From Tetmemena sp. SeJ-2015 (taxonomy: Eukaryota; Ciliophora; Spirotrichea; Sporadotrichida; Oxytrichidae): a DNA stretch of 64,000 nt. A program made the translations under genes and the position numbers. Each line of letters starts with the position of its first letter. The stretch's first letter is position 1. Shown in pieces: positions 1 to 10,541 of the stretch. Below the pieces are notes generated by a model that was not told the origin of the DNA, made no database searches, and saw only the letters and a program-made list of their open reading frames with translations. The stretch spans positions 35,332 to 99,331 of the forward strand of contig JAJKFJ010022403.1 of NCBI GenBank assembly GCA_027382625.1, read 5' to 3'.

Positions 1-1496
1 TTTGCATCTTTCACATACAATCTTATGTAGCTCTCTGAGAATTCATTAGGCATCAAAGTTATCCGGTTCGTCTGATAACTGTTCTCTGGAATCCTTTCCA
101 AAAGATCCTACTGCAAAACCAAATCTTTCAAAGTTTCTTCACTGACTTAAGTTCCACTAGACTTTTAAAACTGATCTTTGAGAGGTGTAGAGGCTCCAGA
201 CTATTTAGGCAAGGTTTTCTCATAAAACTGAACTCTCTCGACTGGATTTTGAACTCCTCTGCCGTAATTGATACTGAACTGATGCAAGCAAACATCATCG
301 ACTGTCAATGAAGGCTAGGATCCATCTGGACTTTAGCAGTTGATGATATCCTAAACGATGATCTTGTGCCTAATCTTGAGATAATCAGAAGTTGCTATTA
401 ACTTCTCACTACTCATTCTATACAAGTCTCTTTTAGATACTCTGTCCAGAATCAATTTAGCTTTGGCGAATTCAGGCTTGTTTCTTCTCTCTTAGATGTA
501 CTTAATAAGAGGATCAGTAAAGTTAAAATACTTGTCAGAGTTAGTGAGATTTTCCAAAAATTTGTAATGAGAGTCTACCTCAACAAGAGCATCTACAAAC
601 ATCAAAGATACAGCCTAACAAACCTTGTGGCAATAAACTTGCTTGAACATGTTGTATCTCTGCTAAAAGAGATCCTTCAGTTATGCACTATTCTTTATGT
701 GATAGCAAATTTGGTTAGCTGAAACTTTGCTAGATAGATAAGTCTAGTGGGATCAAAGGTCTTGCGAGAGAGACCCAAGTTGTAAATGTCTCTTTAGATA
801 TAGTCAAACTTGTCAGCATCAATTGCATTCTTCTAATTGCTTACAAGATCAAAAAGCCACATCTTTGAAAGTCCTATGATGTTTTAAGCCTCTTTGTGAT
901 TCTCATTGCCCTTTATTAGCATCGAGATCATCTTAATATCACTATCTTCTATGTCTAAATGACTTTAGTCAATCAGTCTTTTCAACATCATTACACTCGC
1001 ATCCTTGTACTCCCAATTCATACTTGAACTCATTCCACTCGCATATTCAGAGTTGTATCCTCTTTGAAGCAGCTCAAGCTGTGGAATCAGTATTCTATCG
1101 AATAAGTGAGAATAAATCCCTTAGCCAAGGTCATTGCACAAACCTGCAACCACTACATTTCTAAAGTCTCTGTTCTCAATCTCAAGTTCTCTTCTCTGCT
1201 GTTAAGTTTCTTTGAAGTGCTCCATCATAGTCTGAACCATGTATCCCACTCCAAGAGAGTGTTCAAATCTTGTGTGCACTGCTCCTGAGAAGACATGATA
1301 GACCGGCCCAAGCTACTTGATATCTCTAAGGCGTTAAAACTCTGGAGTATCAATAAACTGCCAAAACTCCTTGCTAAAGGAGATCATATTATGCACAGAG
1401 TCATTCACAAAGCGGTCAGTTTTTAGTCTGTAGAGTCTATCAGGCTCCGGAATATCGTTATAGGAGGAGTAACTCAAGTCTAACTAATTTTCACTC
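1..1496 (-). CDS. SAMHD1-like HD-domain protein (3' end off the window)
   Basis: Homologue of SAMHD1, the dNTP triphosphohydrolase. The start ATG is at 1496 and the frame runs off the left edge. In order: an N-terminal segment reading IDTPEFQRLRDIKQLG, the RFEHSLGVGY motif (metal-ligand His kept), the HD region, NAIDADKFDYIQRD (the later metal Asp kept), and a C-terminal lobe ending near QTNRITLMPNEF, all collinear with the family. The HD motif itself is altered: VVAGLCNDLGQGIYSH where the family has CHDLGHG, so the metal His reads Asn and the following active-site His reads Gln. That suggests a catalytically impaired or regulatory paralogue. One slip near 725-729 needs an extra A in a short A run. 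No intron or IES is evident over 1.5 kb. Family assignment is firm; activity is doubtful. Confidence 0.9.
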
Positions 1497-1602
1497 ATTC
1501 TCTCTATTTCTGAATTATATACTTTAAATTTCTTTCCAAAGATACCCTCCCTAAATATTCAAATTTCTTCTCACACTTTAATCCTGATCATGTTATTTTG
1601 AG

Positions 1603-3476
1603 ATGAGTTTATAACCACTAGTACATAAATGAATTCTTCTGCTTCGAATGCCATCGAGAAGTGTGCACTCACTGCTTTTGCCAACTGGAAGTCATGCTGG
1701 TCACTAAGCTGTTCAAATTAAGGAGCATCTCTTCAAGTCAAAAGTTCAAAATAGGGATAATTTAGATCTCTGTGAAAATCTTAGAGATAAATTCAAAGCA
1801 TTATAAAAGGCTCAACATAAAATTCTAGAGAAAATCAAATTCAGACTATAAGTATTTTCTATATGGAGTTATTTTATATTTTGGATCTATAATTGAGGAG
1901 AAGTAGTAGGAGCTGAGTGATGCTATAGATCATAAAATTGAATCTACCATTCAAAAACTGCTATAAAATTTATGTTTGATTTTAATGCAAGCTTTTTAAG
2001 AAGAAGTAAAGAAACGATATGGAGAGATGATCAAGCAAAATTTAGAGCAGATTGACTCAGATTAGAATAAGATTCATTTACTTAGTACAAAGACTAAGTA
2101 ACTGGCGAAGTAGGAGAGGAAAGCAATTGAAAAAAGTGAGATCGCGAAAGTAGTTGACATATAAGGAGAGGTTTGTAAATAGGTGAGAGAGGTAGAGTGT
2201 GCAGTACTCAAGTATGAAGAGCTAAAGGTAGTTTGTGTAGAAAGAAGGGAGAAATTCAAAGACGATGCTGAGAGAGTGACCGATGAACTACTTGGAGCAG
2301 TTAATTAGTAATTGCAGCAGGCTAGTGAGACTCTAGATATCCCTAGATACAATCATATTAAAAATTATCACATCTTTAGAAAGAGCCATTCTTTATTATG
2401 TTATTGAGGTTCGGTTTGATTTACAAAAAGCCCTTGAACGAAAGTTCAGAGGATGATCATGAGTTTAATAAAAGACAATCTCAGTCCAGCCTAAATCATA
2501 ATTAAAAGAGGGAAAATTAAGTAATATTTTTAATAGCCACCAGAGCAGAGAAGGAAATAATAGATCAAAGGAAAAGGGGAACAAATAAGATTTAAGAGTC
2601 TAAGAAAGTTAAAATCCTAAGCTCTTTAAACTGGCTAAAAGAAAAGCTCATAATTTAAAGGGAGAACTGATTAGAAGGAAAATTAAAAGTACTATTAGTA
2701 GAGTGGAGAGGTCCAACTATCAAAACTTGATAAAGTAATTATCCAACTCAAAGCAGAGCAAAACTATTTATTAATATATTTATTTCTATGGTAAAAATTA
2801 AACAATCAGGATGATCTTGTTCCTCCAAAGAATAATCTTGAAGTCTTTCTAGTAGAATACTTAGAGTTAGTAGGTCCTTAAGGATTTAAAACTTTGCCAC
2901 AACCAATACTTCAACATAAGCTGGCAAGAATGGTTAAAGAGCTAGTTTCAAATCTACGAATGCAGCAACACCTGATGTATTTAGCACAAAGAATCAAAAG
3001 CAGGGTGACCAAAGAGCATTTGATCGTTAAAATGGTGTGATGAATAATAAGAATTCAAATAAGCTTTTGCTATCTTCTTAGAATGATCAGAATGAGCATC
3101 TCCCTCCCTCCTCTTTTTACAATGATCCGGTTGAAGGATATTATCTTGACTAGGAACAGTAAGATCACGATATTAGATCATCTAAAGTGTCAATAAACCC
3201 CAAAAGAACAGCAAAGAGGTAGATTAAAGAGATAATCACTAGTGGAAGGATTAAAATCTAAATGGGACGAGCACAGTTACTGCTCCCTAGGCAGAAATAG
3301 AAAGATAAGCTTAGCTCCTAAAATTGGCTTTGATGTCTGAAGCCGATGCTATAGACGATAGATGTACTATAATGACTTTAGAGGGAGCCAATAGCAATAG
3401 AAAATAGGATGAACTATCATTCAGAGGAAGAAAACTTGGTTAGGGCCCTCTTATGAGTTAAGAATACCTTGAATGA
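1603..3476 (+). CDS. B-box zinc-finger coiled-coil protein (TRIM-like architecture)
   Basis: The N-terminal part reads NEFFCFECHREVCTHC followed by a His-x-x-x-His pair (SHAGHQAV), the spacing of a B-box zinc finger. Then comes a Lys/Glu/Gln-rich coiled coil (about 1740-2330), as in TRIM proteins. A GT-AG intron of about 50 nt lies near 1849-1898. The C-terminal third (2400-3476) is Asn/Gln/Ser-rich and ends at TGA 3474-3476 after GPLMSQEYLE. No catalytic RING is visible. The start is uncertain: the ATG at 1603 needs a small indel to reach the B-box frame. At least four one-base slips are present, in or beside homopolymers. Divergently arranged with the SAMHD1-like gene, about 107 bp apart. 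Function beyond a zinc-binding scaffold cannot be assigned. Confidence 0.65.
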
Positions 3477-3598
3477 TATTCATTGAAGCGTTATTCGAAT
3501 TGAAATAGGATTTAAGTTAATGAAGCTAAATTTAATGATTGTGAATTTATTTTTTAAAAATTTTAATTTAAAGACTATCTATCACAATTAAAGCAAGA

Positions 3599-6305
3599 TC
3601 ATTTTGCTTGCTTAAGTTTCTTTTCAACTTCCTAGAGTTTAGAAAAGCGATCATTAAACTGATCGATAGTTTTCTCCATATTTTTCTTTACTTGCTCTAG
3701 GACTATACATTATTGCTTAAACCTGGAGGGCTTCTGAGTATCTAAGATCATCTACTCTTTTCTTATCGTTCCTATACTCCTCCTTGTCAGTGTCAATTTT
3801 AGACTTTAGCTTCTTCAAGGCTGTTCGCTCTCGCTCGACAAAACTCTTCAGATAAGTCTTTTCTTCTTCAGAGTCAAGCCCCCTTCCCAGCTTATAAAGA
3901 ATATAAGTTTAGATTGGTTAATTTTTCAGCCTGAGACCTTTATCAGAACCGTTACCATCATCCAAGTTCTCTTTACCCATGTCATTGAAAGAATCATCAT
4001 CTGCTTACTGATAGATTCCATCTAGCATGTCTTAAAATCTAGTGCTTTTCTTGTTGCCTCCAGCTCCGATATCCTAAGTCAACAGATCTTTTATAGTCTT
4101 CATATCTTGCTGCAACTTATCAAGTTTACTTGTCTCTCCAAGGCCTGCACTAAATCCTCCAACTTTAGCAGGGCTTGGCGATAAGGAAGCTAAATGATCG
4201 AGTTTATTTTCTACTATATCTTTGTACTCTCTCTTCTTGGCTCTGATTTCTATATCCCTCTTTGCGATCTCATCTTTCAAATGCTACACGCGCTAATTGT
4301 CATCTGCACCTAGGACTTTCTTACTTGCGATTTAAATCTGTAACTCCTAGAGTTCTCTCTCATGCTATCTCTTAGAACTCTTTTTCTCCTCAAGAAGTTA
4401 TTCTAGCTCCTGGACCTTTGCTTGGAGTGTCCTCTATTCTCTGTTTAACTCTTCCATTTCTTGTTTAAGCTGTTGCTTGTCAGTCATTGGTAAATTCAAC
4501 TTTTCAATTGAAGATTCTATGTCATGCAATCTTCGGTACTTCTCCTCTTCAAGAAGTCTGCGCTCCTTTTCTAATCGCAACTGTTGTTATCTCTTAAAGG
4601 AGTCAAGTTGATCTTGGAAGTTCTAATCTATTCTTAGCTTAAGCAATTCCAATTCCCTCTCTTCGTTTTCTCTTGCTAACTAAATCTTCTATTGCTTTCG
4701 CCTAAGTTCTATCTCCTGAGATTCAATTAACTACTGTTCATACTCTTTGACTTCTCTAGCTCTTCGCTTTTCCAATCTCTCTTCCTCCTAACTCACTTAC
4801 TCTTCTAGTTACCTCTTAAACTGAATTAACTCTAGTTGCATCTCCTACTCTAACTCCTCCTTATAGGCTGCTATCTCAGCTTCCATATTTAGCCCGGAGC
4901 CAGCTCCACCCAGATTGAGATCTTGTTGAAGAGCAAGAACTTTGCGTTCATATCTAGCTTCTTCTTCCCTTTCAAGCTCCTCAACTTCTTGCCTGTGCTT
5001 ATCAAGCATCTCTCGCTTTTATTACTCAAATTTAACCTCCAATTCTTTCCTAATTTGCTCAGTCTGCTCTTGATATTCACCCTAAATCGTCTTTCTCACT
5101 TTTGAGTTTGTCTATGTCACTCTTCTTTGAATCAAGAGTGCGATTCTACTCCTTCCTGAATTTATCCAACTCGAATTCAAATCTCTCCTTCTCGGTCTCT
5201 TCAATAGTCTACCTTATGTTCTTATAACTCTCTATCAATTACTACTTTTCTCTCTCTAGCTTTAGAGCATCCTCTTGCTATCTCTACTGGATAAGTGCCT
5301 CGTTTTCCCTTTGAAGTTGCAGTCGCTATCTCTCTTCCTCCTACTTTAGCTTTTCCTTGAATACAGCTATTTGCTGATCTAAGTGGGCATCAGCCTCTGC
5401 TTTAGCCTTGCGTTCTTACTCTTATTTGAACAACTCCCACTTAGCTCTCTCTTACTGAAGTTCTTTCTCCTCATTCATATATTTAATAATTTTAAATCTC
5501 CTTTTCTTGGAGAATCTCTTTTCTCTTGAGCTCAAAGTTTTTGTCTACCTCTGCTAGAGATGCTTGCAGCTCCTGCTCCAGCTACTTCTTCTACTCCTCT
5601 ATTACTCTCTAGTGGTAACTCTGCAAATTTATTATTGTGTGCAATACACATAATAAATCTTATTGTTGTCTGCAGATTGGCTTATTAGGCTAGCTCTTGA
5701 TTCTAGAGCATTTATTATCTTAAAATAAAAAATATATAGCATAGGATTTTACTGCAAGATGTAAGAGTTGCTGAATACTGCCTGATTCTACTAACCACCG
5801 ATATCCCCACCTAGTATAGTAAAATGAAAAATAAGACACTAGTCCCATGGCTTAATTTTGCTTTTGCTTATCAATTTTCTTTTATTTCTCTTGCGCGTAG
5901 AGAGCTTTGTAGTAAGGGTCCATTGGATGCTCCTATGAAAAAGTACCCGAGTCTAGATTCAAGTACTCTACATTGCCCTTAGTATCTTGAGTGATCCTCC
6001 ACTGAGCAGGGATAGGAGCCCTTATCTAAAATTATAATAAATAAATGCAAGGCTGTTACTCACTCCTTCATGAAGAATCCACAGCAAGTCTTAGTCTTCA
6101 TCCAAGTTCATGCCCAACATGTCAGCGTACATCCTTATTTCTAAGCAAATGCAATATTAGAATAGTTTTTTAAAAGATGGAAATGGATAAACGAAGTAAA
6201 ATAAACTCATATACATGGCTTACCTTCCTCATTAGGCTCAAAATCCTCGTCTTCCATCTGATCGAAGTCTTGTTAGTTTTGTAGTTAGTGTTCGTAATTA
6301 GACAT
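3599..6305 (-). CDS. CEP164: CEP164 homologue (WW domain plus long coiled coil)
   Basis: Centrosomal protein 164 is a distal-appendage protein of the basal body needed for docking and ciliogenesis. ATG is at 6305. Exon 1 ends with DEDFEPNEE; after an intron (about 6135-6220) comes IRMYADMLGMNLDEDQDLLW. After a second short intron follows a WW-type module (IPAQWRITQDTKGNVEYLNL, then HPMDPYYKALY), which matches the CEP164 N-terminus in order and spacing. The rest, about 3600-5660, is an almost uninterrupted Glu/Lys/Gln coiled coil, ending VEKKLKQAK and TGA at 3599-3601. A third, longer intron-like AT-rich stretch lies about 5655-5850. Frame slips (for example near 5480) need one extra A. A basal-body protein fits a ciliate well. 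The N-terminus is diagnostic; the coiled coil alone would not be. Confidence 0.85.
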
Positions 6306-6492
6306 CTTCAATTTTTCAGTCTTTTGAGTGTTCTTCTTATTGATTGTAGAGTTGATATTTTGCTAAGAGAAGTCTCCTTTTATTTCAAAATTTAAATTAG
6401 AAATATTTCAATCATCAGCTGAGCAGTTTGCAAAATGCTTAAGTAATAAAAATATCTTTAAATTTCATAATCAAATTAATCTCAGAGAAAAA

Positions 6493-9400
6493 ATGCAAGT
6501 TCGTTTCAGGTTAAAGAAAGCAGAGACCCGCATGGGCGAAAATGTTTACATCGTTGGTGATCATCCATCCCTTGCAGGCTGGAATGTAAGATTGACAATC
6601 TAAGCTATATTAACTAAATTTTCTCATTTTGATATCTTTGTAATTCAGTATACAATGCAAATCTGTTTGCAACAATTTATTCTCTATCGACTAGATGATT
6701 TGAAAATGCTGACTTCATCATTATACTTTTGAGAAATTGCATCATCTTAATATTTTCTAACTTACTGTTTAGCACAAATTAGCAGTTGGAATGAACACAG
6801 ATAAGAATCGATACCCCTTATGGGAAACTAGTGAAAGTCTTCACCTTCAAGAACATGAGCTCTCTAAGAACATAGAGTACAAATATATCATAAAACAAAA
6901 CGTAAGTGTTAGTTACGCTTATGAAAGATTTCAAAAGGGAGAGATTCCTTCAATTTTGTCTATTTCTACTCCTTTTCAGTACTTACAATAATTTAGGATA
7001 ATGTAAGATGGGAAGATGGAAATAACAGGGTTCTAAATCTCCAAAAATACAGAGGCCACGCTGACCAAAATTTACTAGTGACAGTAGTGGATCAAGGCTT
7101 TAATCTGAAAGGTAGCCCCTAGATAGAAGAAACTCCAACAAATGGTATTAACTATACATAATTTAACACCTCTGAGAGAATATTATAGATTTGATAATCT
7201 CTTTCAATTAATTTTAGAGGGTATTTAATACACCAAAAACTTCAAATTCATAAGCAAAAACTAATCACTATGAAGAAGAGAAACACTCATTTAACTAGAC
7301 TTTACAACAACAAAAAAAACAAAAACAAGAATACGCTACTCCCGAAGCAATAATCTCTACTTAAATAATTCAAAAATCTGCAAACTCTAAAATTGCTCAT
7401 GCCACTCTTGCTTAAGAATTAGTTAATGCTATTCACTAGTTAAACTCTGAGAAAGGAACTTGGAAATAAAAACTTGAAGTAGTCTCTTAACTAGTTGAAG
7501 AGTACCACTAGTATTCAAATTTTGCCACAGAAGGCTTGGCTATCTTAGCAGCTTACTTGTACTTTGTGAACTCCAATCAAATTAAATGTGCAGAGAATGG
7601 CACACATTTCAGGCCTAATAACCATGCAAATATCGCCTATGATCTATATAAGAGGCTTGATAAAGAACTTACTACAGAAGAGAACTCATTCATAATTAGA
7701 AGTCTTAAGAAAAACTTGGTAAGATAAGTTTCATATATAATTTTTATTTAGCCTTCCTTCGCAGACCAATTCACTCAAACTGTACCATTGACTAGGATCA
7801 GAGATATAGCCCACAGAAACGACATACCTCAAGATTTGAAGGGTGAAATTAAAAACAGACTATAAAATAAGTTGCACAGATGTGCAGATCCAGGGGATCT
7901 TAAAACTGTGAGGAACTTATTTAAAGAACTAGAAAGTAAGACTACTTTAATTTATGGAAATTTATAGTGGAAATTACAGTCAGGATCTTTAAGTACAGTT
8001 TGAGATATTTTATGAGGAGCTGAAAGAATTTTCAATGCGATGGGTTTGGATAAATTATTAAACCAGGTTAAGGGATAAAGCCAATAAGACTGCTAAGTTA
8101 TAGATGATTTTCTGGGCAAAAAGAATTCAGGTCAATTGAATGAAGGAAATCTTCAGCAGACTATATTTTTTTAAAAGAGCTTTTAATTTTGTCAACAGAT
8201 CACTAACTTGAGAAAGCAGTTTATTACTAGATTATCCCAATTTAATCTGATGATGGCTCGAAAAAGACTCTTTACCAATATCTTTAGCTATCCGACATAG
8301 AGCTAGAACAATTCCTTTTTGTTAAAATGTCTGAGATACTCTCTGCTATTTAGTAAGTAAGAAATGCAGATGAAATAAGAAGAGTAACTAGAATAGCTCT
8401 AGTTGCAATTGAAAATATGAGGCTAAGTGGTCTTTATGAAAATGAGCTTGGAGCAATCTAAAACTTAAAATTTTATTGCTGATCATAAAACGAGTTAGCT
8501 AAGTTTGGACTTGAAGATCTTAATAGCGACGTCCAATAGAAAAGACTTAAATCTTCCGTTGAGCGAGCAATCAGGCTTGGAAAGGGATTTACTTCACGAA
8601 TTCTAGACACATTCTAGACAAATGTACTTGAGCTTGGCAAAAGGTTTGGTATAAATGAACACTCAGTCAATGTATTCAGTGAGAGCTTCGTTAGATCACA
8701 TTTGATATTCTAGTTTTCTAAGTGCCTTGAACTTATTGTCAACTTCTTGAGGAAGAGTTTAAATCTACCTCCCTATGTTATAATTAGCTAGGGACACAAC
8801 TTACCTGTCTATCGGAAATATCTGATCTTACTTTATTTTGAATTAGGATTTTATTTTATATATCAGCTATTGCCATAGTCTCTACGACCTAATTCACTTA
8901 GAGTCTCTGCTTGCGCAAAAGTAGATTATTGTTTTGCTGGAAACAGCAGACGGAACAGAAGAGATACCCTCAAACACAGTGGGAGTGCTTTTGAAACATG
9001 ATTTGCCCTAGCTGTCTCACTTGGCCATTAGAGCAAGACAAAGCGGATGCATCTTCGTTTGCTGTGAAAATGAATAGACCTTTGAGTAAATTAAGAGCCA
9101 GATGCAAGGAGCTCAAAGAGTGAAGATGAGTCTAGAGAGCAACAATGAAGCAGTTAAGTTCGAAAAAGCAAATCATGAGTTATTTGACTAGTAAAATTAA
9201 AGAAATGGCCCAGAAGAGGAAACTTAATATCTTGATATTTATCAATAAGTTAATGATGAACTAAGCTAGTGATTGAGTCAAAGGATATTTCACATCTTGA
9301 GCAAAAATTCTCAGATCCAAGTTTTGACATCGCTGCTGAATTCACAGAAGCTAATAAATCGAATGAGGTTTCTCTCCTCGGCTCAAAATCAGTAAATTCT

Positions 9401-10434
9401 TTGAGGCTCTAGAAAGTAGCCAAGTCTAACGCATCAGTTTTCTCTACTCCCTCACAAATAACTGTTCCAATGACAGTTCCATAATATATTCTCATGAGAG
9501 ATTAACAAGTTTATTATGAATACTGCAATCTCATACAAGATTTAGATGACGCACCTATTTACATGGTTTAAAACCAAATAAATTACTTATTTAATTAATA
9601 ACCATAGAGAGAAAATTCTTAAATTCCTTAAGAATCTCTATCTTGAACAAAGCAAAGATATTCTTCAAATGATAGCCTCACAAATATAAGCATCTTTGAG
9701 GGATCTGAGTAATTAATCTCTAGTTGCTGTGAGATCAAGTTCAACTCTAGAAGATCTCTCTAAAATGGCAGGTGCGGGATTGTTTGACTCCTACCTCAAT
9801 ATAACTCTCGATAAATTTAATTCTCTCTATTCTTTTAGACTCTCTCAAATGAAGAGCAATTGATTAGCGCAATTACTGAAGTGTGGCTTTCTCTGTTTAC
9901 TGAGAGAGCTATTATATCCAGAAAGCAGTATAAAATACCTTCTTCTCAGGCTTAAATGTCAGTACTCATTTAGTAGCAAATCCACTCAGAGTTCTCATTC
10001 ATCATTCACACCTAAAATCCTGTTAGCAAGAACTTAGATGAGGTCTATATCGAGGTAGCAGTAGGATTAGGAGAGACTCTGGCAAGTGCTAATCAATCAG
10101 GAACTCCCTACAGATTGACTTTTAACAAGCGCACACAAGAATTCATCTTTTTAGATTTATTAAAGAGTGCAGAGTTCTCAGCTTTGCAAATTATTCAAAG
10201 GGACTTTTCGCTAATCAAAATCAAAAGGAAGCAGAGGAAAGACTAGTTGACTATAGTCATATCGAATTCTCTAATGATTCTCAAAGACTCATAGCTCTTG
10301 GCTTAAAGTTGGGATAAGTAGGAGTCGTAATTGAAAATTCATACGGTGGTTAACCATAAGATATCGAAGGCGCAGTCATTATGGAGGGCGCCAATCCCAA
10401 TATTTATGTTGTACAGACTAGAAACCAGGTCTGA
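6493..10434 (+). CDS. Phosphoglucan water dikinase with N-terminal CBM20 (PWD/GWD3-like)
   Basis: Transfers the beta-phosphate of ATP to glucosyl residues of starch-like glucan. The CBM20 is at the N-terminus (VRFRLKKAETRMGENVYIVG, YPLWETSESL, VRWEDGNNRVL). Next come the PWD landmarks PLTRIRDIAHRNDIPQDLKG, QNKLHRCADPGDL and FEIFYEELKEFF, the phosphohistidine loop DLPQLSHLAIRARQSG (His conserved), and the C-terminal ATP-grasp part (VRSSSTLEDLSKMAGAGLFD, IEVAVGLGETLAS, PQDIEGAV, YVVQTRNQV) to TGA 10432-10434. Introns at 6586-6774, 6902-6996, about 7145-7251 (this one could alternatively be an IES with pointer CAAA) and 7719-7751. One IES at 9804-9844. One-base slips near 7935, 8023, 8235, 9595 and 10140. 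About 1,200 residues, the size of plant PWD. Identification is secure; polymer phosphorylation in this organism is inferred. Confidence 0.93.
9804..9844. other. IES with 6-bp pointer ACTCTC in the dikinase gene
   Basis: ACTCTC occurs at 9804-9809 and again at 9839-9844. Removing 35 bp (insert plus one copy) turns a frame break into LFDSYLNITLSNEEQL, which is what the dikinase family shows between its GAGL(Y/F)D motif and the next helix. The insert begins GATAAA, so it lacks a GT donor and is not an ordinary intron, although it ends in TTTTAG. Confidence 0.8.
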
Positions 10435-10541
10435 GAATTTTAACTTCTATTTTAACGTAATCCTCTTAAATGATGATTTTGGCATGAGCTAATTATCCTC
10501 AAATGGAAAATTAAATAAATCTAGAAAGTAAAGAAGGTTTA

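Noticed and set aside
7141..7225. Direct repeat GGTATT as an IES pointer in the dikinase gene
   Set aside because: Removing the interval leaves the frame in a TGA; a GT-AG intron ending at CATAAG (or a CAAA pointer) restores the frame instead.
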